64,000 nt of DNA, from the NCBI GenBank assembly GCA_977006965.1, contig OZ345359.1, positions 806,001 through 870,000 on the forward strand. The letters run 5' to 3'. This DNA is from Phymatolithon calcareum (taxonomy: Eukaryota > Rhodophyta > Florideophyceae > Hapalidiales). The translations under genes were made by a program, and so were the position numbers. The notes under the pieces were generated by a model that saw only the letters and a program-made list of their open reading frames with translations, did not search any database and was not told where the DNA came from. Positions 38,981-50,259 of the stretch are shown here, piece by piece (position 1 is the stretch's first letter; each line of letters opens with the position of its first letter).

Positions 38981-41049
38981 AGCGAAAGTGAAGAGGGAGA
39001 AGATGGCTTTCCTCATAGGCGAAATTTCCCCATTTATGGGGTCTTCCTTCTGGGAAGCCCCCAGGGAAACGCTACATAAGGCAAAGTAATCCAAGAGGCG
39101 CCTGTTGCCAACAACTGCACTGAACTGAAGAGCACATGTGGCAAATCTATTAAGGGAGTCCGATCTTTCGAAAAACATGGACATGAGCGCCATTAGACGA
39201 TTAGAGGGATTTGGAGGTGAAGTCGGCAGTTAGAGAGAGGGCCGATGGTCCAATGTGAATCCGTGACCAAAGGGCGAAATGCAGTGTCTTCCCCACGTTA
39301 AGCTAGTCTATACGTGCTGAGTCGTTACGCTCGGCGCTTGATGCCTCCCATGCAGGATCCCGTCCTCCATTGAGCCCGCACGGCTCGAATGGCGCGCTAA
39401 CGAACGTAAGGAAGAAGGCCTGCAACCGGGGGATTCATAGACGTTGGAAACATACACAAAGTCGAAGACATTCTAGAGCAATCATTGCAGTTGAATATAG
39501 TGCTGTTGACAGTCCGAGCACAGAGTGCAATAGATGTACACGTTCTGTAAAAACTGATACAACAACAGAGACTGTACAGTAAATTTATTATGATGGACCA
39601 GGAGACCGAACTGAATGCAAACGACTCACTCTCGGACCCTCACGGGATGAGAAAGTCGAATTAATGAAATCCTAGGAGAGTGCTGTGAGAAGCTGCTGCC
39701 CTGTTGCTCAAATTGCGGTGTCGGGAGCTTTAAAAAATAAAACATGAAATAATATGATCCCGTACAGTATTATAATTACAGTATATGGCTGTCGTCTTTT
39801 ACTGTATGTATGCAACCTGCCAAGGCTCTCAATGCAGGGTTTTATGCATGTCTCTAAATCCTCCTCGGGAAGCATTCCTCCTGCTTTCGGTTAAAGACCA
39901 ATCGATTCCACCTTAGCAATCATATTGGTTCCACGAGCAACGAATGCACGCAGGCGTGACAGCACGAAATCTTCAACTCGTTTACCTCCCCGGTCAGCGT
40001 TATCGTACGCTCTCCGTCCCCCTTTAATCCTCATCCGCCGTTTTACTTCTCTCTCTTCTTCGTTCGCAATTCGCACGGCATTATGCTAATTCATAAGTCC
40101 GATGCCGCTCCCTTGATAAAGAAAAGAGATCCAGTCTCAACTTTTTCAGGAGCGATATCGTCAGGCAGACGCCAGAGGACCAGAACGTGCGACAGAAATG
40201 TAATTCGTGGCGAAATTAATGCTGAGCAGTGATCGGTGAGATACACGGCCTTGGACAGTGTCTGCACTTCCTTTGGTTCCCTCCATTGAATATGGATTAG
40301 CATTGTGCACTGGGAAAAAGGCAGTCTATGGTTCGCTGAGGACAAGCGGGGACAACAGTTGCAAAAATTTTATGACGGAACAGTGTCCATTCTGTTTTGC
40401 AAAAGCGAAGCAATGGTTGCGTTTCTGCGAGCTCGGCCGTTTCCCAGGGAGCCGCCTTGTCTGTTACTTGTATTGGCAAGGCGATCGAAAAGTCGGTTCT
40501 GCAGAGATCTTCTCTTCTTGTGAAGATAGTATTGAAGAGAAATGATCGAGACGCACTGAAAAACAAGGAAACGTTCTCGCACAGAGCTGTAAGAGGGCGC
40601 TTCCCAACTAGGTCATGAAACACAACCGGTCCGTCCGGACGGCTGACGGACGCCACCGTAAAGTAAGGACAGAACTGCAGAAGATTCATTTAACAAAGCG
40701 CTATTGCCATCATCATCCCCCAGTTCCCTGTGATGATGATGCCCTGCAAAAGGCCTGAGACCAATCCATTTAAAATGGCAAATTGATCCAGTTTCGTATC
40801 ATTATAGTAGTAAATTCAACTGGTTCTCGCTTTATTATTATCGTGAATGAATCCGGATAACTGTCACATAGAGGCGCTAGCTGTCTGATCAACGCCCTAA
40901 ATTACCTTCCGCACTGTACAAGCGGAGGAGTAATGCGCCAAAATGAAAGCGCTCTCCTGCACACCGACAAGCAATGAATCACTTCTCAATGTCAACACCC
41001 CAGACTTCGCCAGAGTCCTCACACTTGCCCACAAAATACACCACCACAG
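38981..41049. other. Gene-poor stretch
   Basis: Frames at 40091-40345 and 40297-40689 (minus) and 40258-40545 (plus) overlap and none has a known motif. No RNA gene or repeat pair found. Confidence 0.4.
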
Positions 41050-42120
41050 CTAACAAAGCACGCACGACCGCCGATCTTCAGAGTTCTCCGCCACCGGACC
41101 GAGTCTTGCGATTTCTTCCGCGATAAAATTCCGCACCTCGTCGACGTCCCATCCTTCAAAAGGTGCAAACGGGTCCAATGCCACATTCTTCCCACACGCA
41201 TGTCCATCCTCCTCGCAAATGATCTCCTTCTCTACTTCCCCCTCTTCTCCTGCATCCTCCTCGTCATCCCGATCCCCCTCACTGCCAAGACTACCAGAGC
41301 TGCAATCTGAATCCGGTGCAATTTTCCCACCCTCCGGCGACCCCTTCGAATCGTCTCCACCTCCAAACAGCGCGTCCAATGCCGCGCGAGCCCCGCTCAG
41401 CAGTTGTGCAGCACGATTTCGCCCCTCCTTCGCATTTCCAGCAACATACAACTCCGCCAAAAGCACATCGGCGAACGCGCACGCCGCCCGTTCACGCTTC
41501 CCTATGCACGCACGCAGCGCGCGAGCCGCCTCCAATGCGGCAATCGCCGTCACCCGCTTCTCATCCGCGCCGTCGGCATCTTCCAACCCGATGCACATTG
41601 CACGCGCCCTATCCACAAACACCATTGCGCGCAAGTTTCTGCCCTCCGCGTCTGCTGCATCCTCCTTCGTGTAGTCGTCTATGGATTTCAGCGTTGCGAA
41701 GGCGCTATCGGCGGCCGAGAGCGCCTCGGCCGCCCAAGAGGTACTTTTGGTGGGCTTTTGGATATCTTGCTTCTCATCCGATTCGGCGCGGAAATCCGGA
41801 CCGCGCGCACCCTCGGCGAGCGCAAGAAGCGCCCGTGCACGACGGGCGAGTGCCGAGGCACGCGCTAGCTTCTCACAACGCCGCTCGGCGGGAAGGGCGG
41901 CGGCGCGGGCGAGTAGTGCTGCTGCGCGGGAGAGGTTGTCGCCACGGTCGCCGGCACGTCGGGAGACATACGCGTCGGAGACGGCTTGCAGGGCTGCGGA
42001 ACGACGACACGGGCGTCCGCGCGCGACGCGGCGCAGACGGGCCTCGGCTATGAATAGGGTGCGCTCGGTCTCGAAGGCTGGCAGGGAACAAAGCGACGCG
42101 GACACGCCTGCGCCTGGCAT
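41050..42120 (-). CDS. Alanine-rich helical protein with a CaaX-like C terminus
   Basis: 356 residues from ATG 42120. Alanine- and arginine-rich helical repeats occupy roughly residues 25-120 and 130-245 (LSRAAALLARAAALPAERR; AIAALEAARALRACIG), recalling TPR-like helical hairpins without a clear TPR signature. A Gly/Ser/Asp/Glu low-complexity linker follows (about 250-300, EEDAGEEGEVEKEI). A short conserved-looking end follows (FEGWDVDEVRNFIAEEIARL) and the last four residues are CVLC. A C-terminal Cys-aliphatic-aliphatic-X is the signal for prenylation, so membrane attachment is possible. No family recognised. GC content fits the neighbouring genes. Confidence 0.65.
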   Translation of the reverse strand: MPGAGVSASLCSLPAFETERTLFIAEARLRRVARGRPCRRSAALQAVSDAYVSRRAGDRGDNLSRAAALLARAAALPAERRCEKLARASALARRARALLALAEGARGPDFRAESDEKQDIQKPTKSTSWAAEALSAADSAFATLKSIDDYTKEDAADAEGRNLRAMVFVDRARAMCIGLEDADGADEKRVTAIAALEAARALRACIGKRERAACAFADVLLAELYVAGNAKEGRNRAAQLLSGARAALDALFGGGDDSKGSPEGGKIAPDSDCSSGSLGSEGDRDDEEDAGEEGEVEKEIICEEDGHACGKNVALDPFAPFEGWDVDEVRNFIAEEIARLGPVAENSEDRRSCVLC

Positions 42121-42699
42121 CACGCCACACTGAGATGCCGATTAGGCTCTTTGCTCGCTCGGTCGAAGCAAGAGGCGCTACTTTGCAATCGTAGAGCCGC
42201 GGCTTTGCACGGATTGTGTCGTGCACTGGCCCGAGGCGGGGTGAACGAGCTGCTTGTACATTTGTACCGTTGGCGTGCCACGTGCAATGCATGCAACAAT
42301 GGATATAGGTGGCGGCATATATCTGTAAATGTCCATGTACTGTAAGGGACGCACGGTTGAATCAATTGAATCATCAATTGTGGTGTGAATTATATTGTTG
42401 ATCTAATTTAGTCATGATCTAATCCCAAATTCACATTCAAACTTGATTGATTAATCGGTCGATCGTTCACGTCCGTGTGCAAGTCGGTCGATGCGCCTTA
42501 CACTTTCGCCAACTTCAGTCTTCAAAATCGAAAGAGCACTTCCCCGACCTTATCTGAGTCTTCCACTGCACCCGCCCGCATAATACGAAGGGCTAGCTGA
42601 ACTCGTGGGCCCTTGCGAAAGCGCGCAGCTTCATCGCCGCTTGGAGATCCCCGTATTCGATCCGCGATCTGCGCGCCTCGGGCGTTACCTGGCATCGCC
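42121..42699. promoter_or_regulatory. Divergent intergenic region upstream of the alanine-rich gene and SEC23
   Basis: AT-rich in the middle (42350-42450) with GC-rich flanks; presumably holds both promoters. No specific element recognised. Confidence 0.45.
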
Positions 42700-44985
42700 A
42701 TGGATTACGCTTCACTGGAGGAGATGGATGGCGTGCGCTGGTCATGGATGACATGGCCGTCCTCCCGTCTCGAGGCCACGCGCTGCGTCGTGCCGTTCGG
42801 CTGCATGTTCACACCACTCAAGCGTCTGGACCCGTCACGTCTGCCTCCTCCGCTGCCCTACGATCCGGTCCAGTGCAAGATGTGTCTATCCGTGCTTAAT
42901 CCGTATTGTCGTGTTGATTTTCGTGGAAAAATGTGGGTTTGTCCGTTCTGCTATCAGCGTAACGCACTTCCTCCAAACTATGCCGATGTCTCGGAGACGA
43001 ATCTTCCCGCTGAGCTCATTCCGGACTTCACCACGGTGGAGTATGCCCTTCCGCGCGTCCCACTTCCGCCGCCAGTGTTTCTCTTCGTCCTTGACGCCTG
43101 CTCTCGCGATGATGAATTGCAAACTGCAAAAGATTATATAGTCAAGGCACTCTCGTTGCTCCCACCGAATGCAGTCGTCGGTCTTATCACTTTTGGTCAA
43201 AACGTGCATGTTCATGCGATCGGCCATGCCGATTGTGCAAAGTGCTACGTGCTTAGAGGAGAGAAGCAGTACTCTGTGGATCAAATCAAGACCCTGCTCG
43301 CGCTTGGCGGCCCGCACGGTCGCCCCATGGCGCCGCAGAACGGCGTTGCGCCAGCACCACCGCCGGCTAGCGCGCGCTTTCTGCAGCCTGTCGCGGATGG
43401 TGAGTTCATGATGACCACAGTGCTGGAGGAACTTACAACTGATCCCTGGCCGGTTCCCGCGGATCAGCGCCCGAAAAGGGCAATATGCACCGCGCTCTCT
43501 GTCGCTGTCGCCATTCTGGAGGTCGCCTGCCCTGGAATGCCAGCACGTATTGAATTGCTTGTTGGTGGACCTGGCACTGTCGATCCCGGACGGGTCGTCA
43601 GTCTGGAGCTCGGTGATGCCATGCGAAGTCACTCGGATATTGAAAGGGATAACGCCCCGTTCCATAAAGCCGCCTTGAAGGCCTTTGACGGAATTGCAGC
43701 AAGGGCAGTCAATGCCGGGCATACCATTGATGTATGGGCGTGTTGTCTCGACCAGGTGGGCAACTATGAGATGAAGTCGTGTGTCGATCGTACTGGAGGG
43801 ATTGTTGTCGTCGCCGAGTCATTCAACCATCCCATGTTCAAAAACACTTTTGAAAAGTTCTTTACTGTCGACCAGAACAATCAACTCAACATGGGCTTCC
43901 AGGCCTCGCTGGAGATTACGACGTCGCGTGAATTCAAAATTGCAGGAGTTATAGGACCCGTGGCATCACTGGAAAAACAGTCCAACTCAGTGTCATCTGA
44001 GATGGAGGTCGGAATAGGAAACACATGTGCATGGCGCATGTGCGGTATCGATGAGCAGACCACCATCGCGGCTTACTTTGAAATCACCAACGCTCACAAC
44101 AACCCCATCAGGGAGGATCAATACCGCTATGTACAATTCGTCACCAAATACACACATGCGTCCGGACAGCAGCGTACCCGCGTCACAACCGTGGCTGGTC
44201 GTTGGACCTCGGGCGAGAATATCCCTGAAATTGCAGCCGGTTTTGACCAGGAGGCGGCTGCGGTGCTCATGGCGCGTATGGCGGTGTACAAAACGGAGAA
44301 CGAGGACTCTTTCGACATCCTCCGTTGGGTCGATCGTATGCTTATCCGGCTCTGTGCACGATTCGCGGAATACCAACGTGACCAGCCAGAATCATTCGCG
44401 CTCTCTACAAACTTCAGTTTGTATCCGCAATTCATGTTCAATTTGCGACGGTCGCAGTTCCTGCAGGTGTTCAATTCATCCCCGGATGAGACGGCATACT
44501 TTCGAACTTATCTTAATCGGGAGAATGTTAATAACTGCCTGCTCATGATTCAGCCAACGCTCATGAGCTACTCCATTTCAGGAGCACCCGAACCCGTGTT
44601 GCTTGACGTCACATCGATCAAGCCAGATCGAATTCTATTGTTGGACAACTTTTTCTACACCATCGTTTTCTCCGGGGAAACAGTTGTGTCATGGCGAAAA
44701 GCTGGCTATCATCAAGACGGAAAGCATAAGAACTTTAACCTTCTCCTGCAAGCGCCGAAGGATGATGCGGCCGCGGTGCTCGGTGATCGGTTCCCGTACG
44801 CAAGGTACATTGAGTGTGATCAAAATGGGTCACAGGCGCGCTTCCTTCTCGCGAAACTGAATCCCTCGGTTAATCACCACTCTGCAGGCGCGGAGTATGG
44901 GGGCTCTGACTTCATCTTTACGGACGATGTCTCTCTTGGCGTCTTCATGGAGCATTTGCGAAAGTTGGCTGTTGCTAGCCAGTAG
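42700..44985 (+). CDS. SEC23: COPII coat protein Sec23
   Basis: 761 residues, the usual length. Sec23 is the GTPase-activating subunit for Sar1 in the inner COPII coat that buds vesicles from the ER. The N terminus has [19 protein letters not shown] and [15 protein letters not shown] zinc finger ([19 protein letters not shown], then [10 protein letters not shown]) follows, then the trunk ([34 protein letters not shown]). The beta-sandwich, helical and gelsolin-like domains follow, with the C-terminal [19 protein letters not shown] and [16 protein letters not shown] 42700 is the first in the frame and has a good context (GCCATGG). No intron. Confidence 0.97.
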   Translation: MDYASLEEMDGVRWSWMTWPSSRLEATRCVVPFGCMFTPLKRLDPSRLPPPLPYDPVQCKMCLSVLNPYCRVDFRGKMWVCPFCYQRNALPPNYADVSETNLPAELIPDFTTVEYALPRVPLPPPVFLFVLDACSRDDELQTAKDYIVKALSLLPPNAVVGLITFGQNVHVHAIGHADCAKCYVLRGEKQYSVDQIKTLLALGGPHGRPMAPQNGVAPAPPPASARFLQPVADGEFMMTTVLEELTTDPWPVPADQRPKRAICTALSVAVAILEVACPGMPARIELLVGGPGTVDPGRVVSLELGDAMRSHSDIERDNAPFHKAALKAFDGIAARAVNAGHTIDVWACCLDQVGNYEMKSCVDRTGGIVVVAESFNHPMFKNTFEKFFTVDQNNQLNMGFQASLEITTSREFKIAGVIGPVASLEKQSNSVSSEMEVGIGNTCAWRMCGIDEQTTIAAYFEITNAHNNPIREDQYRYVQFVTKYTHASGQQRTRVTTVAGRWTSGENIPEIAAGFDQEAAAVLMARMAVYKTENEDSFDILRWVDRMLIRLCARFAEYQRDQPESFALSTNFSLYPQFMFNLRRSQFLQVFNSSPDETAYFRTYLNRENVNNCLLMIQPTLMSYSISGAPEPVLLDVTSIKPDRILLLDNFFYTIVFSGETVVSWRKAGYHQDGKHKNFNLLLQAPKDDAAAVLGDRFPYARYIECDQNGSQARFLLAKLNPSVNHHSAGAEYGGSDFIFTDDVSLGVFMEHLRKLAVASQ

Positions 44986-45029
44986 AAACCTGCGCCAAAA
45001 CCCTCTCCGTCTTTCGATTAGACTATGGT

Positions 45030-45043
45030 CCCCCCCCCCCCCC
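45030..45043 (+). repeat. Homopolymer run of 14 C
   Basis: In the 3' flank of SEC23; the convergent gap 44986-45657 holds no other recognisable feature. Confidence 0.9.
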
Positions 45044-45657
45044 GTCCGCACTGCGCCCTTCCTATTTGCTCCTTTGCGCAGAGAACTTAACCCTGCTCAC
45101 AAGAGATAAACTAAAATTAGTGTGATACTGTATGTTACCTGACTCGTGCTTTTATTCTCGTAGGGAAGCCGATATGATGGACCTGCGCTGTTTGTTCGAT
45201 GCTTTTGCTGCTGATTTTCCTATATGTAAGAATCAATCTGCCAAAGGGCAACGTGAGATAGGAAAGATGGTCACCTAGAGCAGTCCCGGTGGCCAGTCGA
45301 AAATGAACCCTGGACCAGTCGATTGCCCAAACTTGCCGGTCGTGCAATGCAGTCGTGCTCACGGGTAGAAGTGACTAAAATTTAAGATCACAGTGTCTAT
45401 ACTCCCAGGCGGAGTCAAACTCACATTTACTACGTCAAGAATTAAGCTTAGAATACGACTTGCTGGGTGAACTGTATGAATGAACTAAGAACAACTACAT
45501 CGATCGAAAAACGAGGTTATACCTAATGACGCTACAACGTGCGAGTCACGAGATGTCCGCACACGACGTGCATGACTGCATTTCACCTGGCGAGGAAGCA
45601 CTGATCACTTGGAAATCTGCAGCTGCAAGCGAACAACACATTGTAGCAACTGCTCAG

Positions 45658-46617
45658 TTAAGCACCTGGACTTTTGAAATCATTTTCCACTGACGGGGTC
45701 ACGCGACGCACTTCGCGTTTGATGACGCGCTCGAGGCACTTTGCCATAGTTTCGTCATAGTAGTCATAGTCCGGAAGACCGTATGCCCTTCGAAAGTTGT
45801 TGACAGCATGATAAGTATTTGGACCGTATGTCCCGACGGCCTGGTCGTACATGTATGGCGTCATGTAACCGATATCCGTCAATATCTTCTGCAGCATACA
45901 AACCTCAGGTCCGTAGCTTCCATATTGCATATCGGGATAAGGAACCTTTCTGCGATGTGGATCCTCTTGCCACGGGTACTTGACAAGGCGAAATGTGCGT
46001 CCGTCTTTGCTGATATGATCATCTGCCATGCACCTTGTGCATAAACTGAGCCAGGTTTGATTGGAGCAGAGATAACGTGCGCCGACAATTGTTTTCGCTT
46101 TGCATCCATGACATTTGATCATGTGCACATCGAAGCGGGCAGCGGTGGGATACTCGATCATCCAGAAGGAATGGTCGCCCTTGTTGATTGTCTCGTTGCT
46201 GAAACAACACGAGCAAAGGTTGTATCCTGCAGAGGAAGTGCATTGGAAGCGTACGTCGAGAATCCAATTCTTGGAACATTCATCGCAATTTGTGTAGTAA
46301 CTCCTGTCTTCAGCTGCGAGAGCCTTGACGGCAAAATCAGTCACGGGGGCTGAGTTCGCCGCTTCGGCAGGAGCGGTGGACGAAGAGGGCTCCACATAAA
46401 CATTGACATGGGCGTTTGATTTTGATACTATCGCGTTCTTCAGATCTGCATCTGAGACAATTGCGATACGTTTGCCCTGTTCAGACTCATATTTGATTCG
46501 GCAATTGCGTAGTGAGTGCAATTCTGATATTTTGGCAACGAGATCGGCGAACTTTGGTGGCTCTTGCAACTCGAAGCTTTGAGATGCGCCCTGAAAATTG
46601 GACTCAACGACGACCAT
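45658..46617 (-). CDS. PB1-ZZ-ZZ protein with a peptidoglycan-binding-like C terminus
   Basis: 319 residues from ATG 46617. Residues 1-75 resemble a PB1 domain (SQSFELQEPPKFADLVAKI, then an OPCA-like YESEQGKRIAIVSDADLKN). Two ZZ-type zinc fingers follow. ZZ1 has NCDECSKNWILDVRFQC, LCSCCFS and GDHSFW. ZZ2 has IKCHGCKAKTIVGARYLC and LCTRCMADDH. Residues about 230-300 match a PG_binding_1 fold: YGPEVCMLQKILTDIGYM and GTYGPNTYHAVNNFRRAYGL. PB1 plus ZZ is the layout of p62/NBR1-type selective autophagy receptors and PB1 scaffolds. The peptidoglycan-binding-like end is not part of those. No UBA domain or clear LIR motif is visible. Function is inferred only as a scaffold or adaptor. Confidence 0.75.
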   Translation of the reverse strand: MVVVESNFQGASQSFELQEPPKFADLVAKISELHSLRNCRIKYESEQGKRIAIVSDADLKNAIVSKSNAHVNVYVEPSSSTAPAEAANSAPVTDFAVKALAAEDRSYYTNCDECSKNWILDVRFQCTSSAGYNLCSCCFSNETINKGDHSFWMIEYPTAARFDVHMIKCHGCKAKTIVGARYLCSNQTWLSLCTRCMADDHISKDGRTFRLVKYPWQEDPHRRKVPYPDMQYGSYGPEVCMLQKILTDIGYMTPYMYDQAVGTYGPNTYHAVNNFRRAYGLPDYDYYDETMAKCLERVIKREVRRVTPSVENDFKSPGA

Positions 46618-48370
46618 CTTCTCGAGGTTGAGGCAGCTGGGGCAGTTCGGGGTGATTGGGATGAAGTGGGGTGAGAGACAAGTTAGATGGGTGCAAAGAA
46701 AGGCTTATGGTTCGCAGGGCTGTGGATTATATAGCGCACAAACCAGTCCACGCATGCGTGCTTCTTGGGCGTCAATCTCGATTGCTCGTTATGTACGCAC
46801 GCAGGAAGAAGGCATCATTTCAAATGAAGTCACCATTCTCTTCTACATTTGAAAATATCTTGTACAATATCTCAAAAGCCGAAAGTAGCACATTTGCCAC
46901 ACACCAGGACTGCATTGGGTTACTGGTGAACGAATACAGAAAATTAGACTGAGGTACACTAAAAGAGTTCCGCTTACAATCTCTATGTCTCCACTTCTCT
47001 AGACTCAGGCCGCAGGCCCGTTCTGTTCTGTACCTTTTAGATTTTATGTAAACTTGCAATGTATTGCCGAGCACAATTTCTACATCCAATACGAATCAGC
47101 AGCTTTTGCCAGATTTCTGGAAAAGGAAAGCACAGTGTAATGCTGCAGACCAGACACAGATGCATGTCCATCGTTTAACCACTCCTTGCGTGCATTATTC
47201 ATCCAGTTTTGCACACGGCCACATCCGTCCCGTCTTGGATACTGTACAGTACTGTAGTCTGAGAACAAGATCTCTGCACTGGCGCCAGCTAGAGACAATG
47301 ACATATCGTACGGCGAAGAATTTTGCCCACTTTTTTGCGCTGTCAGCACTCGTGGAATGTTTTGTAGAACCGCGGCTGTAATTTACAATACATTCCACTT
47401 TTTTAGTCCGGTTCATATTTCAGACTCAAGATTCAGATTGCAAGTTGGGATGAGCATCGACATCAGTGATGCTGATTATTTTAATTAATAATCTGCTTTT
47501 TTAATTGAGTAAAAGTTACATGCTATATAACATGTTATGGCGCCGTCAGTATCACATTAAAATTTAGTATGAATCGGAGCAGCTCGTCTCTTACCTCGTA
47601 CAACAGTGGAGTAATTTTCCTCCTCGAGGTCCCGCAGGAGACCGGAGGTGGTTTTTCAGTCCACTGAATCGTGTTACACTAAAAAAAAGACACTCTTCTT
47701 TAGACAGAATCCAGTCAAAACCTCTTGGCTCTAGGAGATTTGCTGCTTTTGTTAAAATGGAGCCTTTGGCACCCGACTGAGTCCGTGTTGCTCGTCAGAA
47801 GTGTTGCCCCAAGCGTCTGCAGATGCGTTGGTAACACTGTCATAAAAATCTCATCTACTTGGCACTAGGAAAGTTGCCCCAAGCGTCAGCAGATGCGTTG
47901 GTAATTTTTAAATGAAAATCTACCTTTCTTCTTCTTCTTACCTAGTACCGTCTCATTGAATGCTACTGTTCAACTTCAATTTTGCTTAACCTTTGAAATT
48001 GTAGCATTGAATCCGCGTTGATCCCCTAACATGTCCAATTGCAACTGGATGCTAAGCCAGTTCGCGTTCTGTATCAGTGATTTCCTGTACAGTTAAAAAA
48101 GGTCTTTGAAAAACTTGCTTGCCAGAGTGGACAGGCACTCTGGAACCATTTCTCCGAATCTGTGTTCGAGCAGTGCTGTAAGTATGGGGGAAGTGTCCGC
48201 ACGCCCGCTTGAAAGCTTCTAGTTGGTGGCGTAACCTTTCTTTGTTTCTTTATTTCTGAAAGCGTTAATTTAACGCCAGGACTTATCCTCAAGCAAGTTC
48301 TTGTTCAAGTATTAGACTATCTCTACGAATCTCTCCCTACACAGAACTTCTATCGTTTCGGCAAGCGCTC
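46618..48370. other. Intergenic, with a two-copy 70-bp tandem repeat at 47803-47904
   Basis: GTTGCCCCAAGCGTCTGCAG...ATGCGTTGGTAA at 47803-47834 recurs at 47873-47904 with one mismatch. Otherwise only short frames; no RNA gene found. Confidence 0.5.
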
Positions 48371-48470
48371 TTCCGATGAATTGTCGTCGAGAGGCAGCCC
48401 GACGAGAAAAGCGTAGGTTTAGGTGCTCCACTTTCTCCTTGATGCCATACGGGCACATCTTGCAAACTGG

Positions 48471-48478
48471 GTCGTAGC
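48471..48478. repeat. Target-site duplication of the hAT-type MITE (with 49250-49257)
   Basis: GTCGTAGC at 48471-48478 and 49250-49257. The LINE frame joins correctly across this 8-bp site when one copy is removed. Confidence 0.93.
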
Positions 48479-49249
48479 CAGGGATCGTCCCAAATTAATT
48501 TTATTGCAATTAATTGTATTATTATATTTATTGCGCGGAGTTTTCGCTATTGCAACTGTAATTGGAGCAGAGTTTCGAATTGCAATTGTAACTGGAACAT
48601 AGTTTCCAAATTGCAACTCAAATTGGAACGGTGGGGTTTACTTTTAGGTGGCTTACAGCATCGACAGGAAGCAAGGTTGCACCTTTGTGCATTCATGCAG
48701 TCGAAGTCACTCGACACACCGAGGTCCACTTTGGGTGGCTCGTGATACACATATTACTTTTTGGTTTTCTGGCTGTTGGAGGGTAGACTTTGCGTGCGCT
48801 CCTTAGGGTTTATGACATCGGAGGAGGAGTTACGAACCAGGGCAATGGCCACGATGTGGATGTCGCGCGCCGCTGTTATGTCGTCGGGTTCTTGTGAGCC
48901 TGGCGCCACAGTGGAAGCGTACGTCTATGTTCGGTGACACGTCATCACCGAAACATAAGGAAGGTTTCATATCTCTCAAAGCTGAACAAGTTGTCTCGTC
49001 AGCGTCGTCGGTTGAATGACGATATCTGCAGGAAAGAACAAACTTTGAGAGATTCGTCATGTATTGTAAGGTGCCATCTCACAGAATCTTAATTGCAGTA
49101 CTTATTACGAGATGTACCTCAATTGCAATAAGTATTGCGCGAAGTACCTCAACTGCAACTTCTATTGCGTGCGAGAAATCCTATTGCTTTTGCTTGCCTA
49201 ATTGCTCCGCTGGAAGCAATAACAAAAAATTGAATTGAAACGCACCCTG
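48479..49249. mobile_element. Non-autonomous hAT-type element (MITE), 771 bp
   Basis: Ends CAGGGATCGTCCCAAATTAA... and ...AATTGAAACGCACCCTG form imperfect terminal inverted repeats beginning CAGGG, with an exact 8-bp duplication. CA(G)GG ends and 8-bp duplications are hallmarks of hAT transposons. Both subterminal regions carry repeated CAATTGCAA / TTGCAACT motifs (48505-48620 and 49080-49200), like the subterminal transposase-binding repeats of hAT elements. No transposase fragment is seen inside; a 76-codon minus frame at 48830-49060 shows no motif. Confidence 0.88.
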
Positions 49250-50259
49250 GTCGTAGCGCAGCGGTTCATCCTTGCTGTGTCCATCGTGAAGCATACCACA
49301 ATCGGACTGCAGTTCTCTATGAGCTGGTGGAGTACCACCTCTGCACGTTTCTGTGAGATGTTTAGATCTTCGGGAGAGTAGGTAAGGTGACTGGTTTACT
49401 TGTACAGCGTAATGCCTCGCACCGCTTCCAAAGTGAGAGTTATCGCGTTATGTGACACCAGACTCGATTCCAAAGCTCTCCCCACGCGAGCTCATAGGCC
49501 TCATTCTTCGGGACGCCGCAGTGACTCGGTATCCAAACACACTCTATGCGAACCTCGTGTGACACTACTTGTTCCGTAAGATTTCATAGATTCCGCACAA
49601 TTTGGCGTAACCTCAGTAATCGAAGGATTGCCGGAATGGCTGACGGGCTGTCGAAAGGAGTTGTCCGTTTCCACCAACTCTCCAGCTGCTCACCTTTTCC
49701 CGGAGTAGTGCCCCCTGCAGCTGTTTTGGTGATACCTTGTTTGCAATCGATTACGTGGCGTCGTCCGCGAGGTCCACTTCTAGCATTGCCGACATTTTTC
49801 CCGTCATCCAGTACAGGTTATTCCCTGGTGCTGCTTGATCTGCCGGTATCCTCTTCTTACCTCTCTTGATCATCTTGAGCGTGAGCGTCCTTCTTCGATA
49901 TTAACATCCAAGTTGCCTTCATAGTATTTTGATTCTTTCAACCCTTCCTTTGCAATCGAGCCAAAGATTTGATGGAGGAAGAATCGCTCCACTTCATGTA
50001 TGGCGTCCGCGATATCCCTAGTCAATGGTTTGAGATGCATCATATACTCCCGCCGTACTTGTACAAGTACTACAACCGAATGCTCGTGAATTGGTCTATG
50101 CCGGAAGAGAGCATCCCCAGAGGCTTCAATTGGCAGACTACTGCTCGTCCATTGCATTTTCTTTCCAGCATATTGGAGCTTGTTATTCCGTCTCGGAAGG
50201 TAATATTCCAAGGAAGGCTTGCCTGACTGCGTGTGGGGATATATAGGCAAGTTGGAAAA

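Larger units (their letters stand above)
48380..50200 (-). pseudogene. LINE ORF2 remnant (RT end, RNase H, zinc knuckle) split by a MITE
   Basis: Read on the minus strand, 50150-49900 contains a helical segment like the end of an RT thumb (HLKPLTRDIADAIHEVERFF). 49720-49480 contains a degenerate RNase H (TPFDSPSAIPAILRLLR and ECVWIPSHCGVPKNEAYELA). 49400-49250 contains a pre-knuckle helix (AEVVLHQLIENCSPIV). After the MITE, 48478-48380 contains the knuckle (PVCKMCPYGIKEKVEHLNL). Frames are broken repeatedly. RNase H followed by a C-x2-C...H knuckle is typical of several LINE clades. The same end is seen at 13.1-13.4 kb. The RT assignment is the weakest part. Confidence 0.65.

Noticed and set aside
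40091-40689. Overlapping frames on both strands, some protein-like
   Set aside because: No recognisable family, conflicting strands; cannot choose one as a gene.
47803-47904. CRISPR-like pair of repeats
   Set aside because: Only two copies, 70-bp period, eukaryotic context; a simple tandem duplication.
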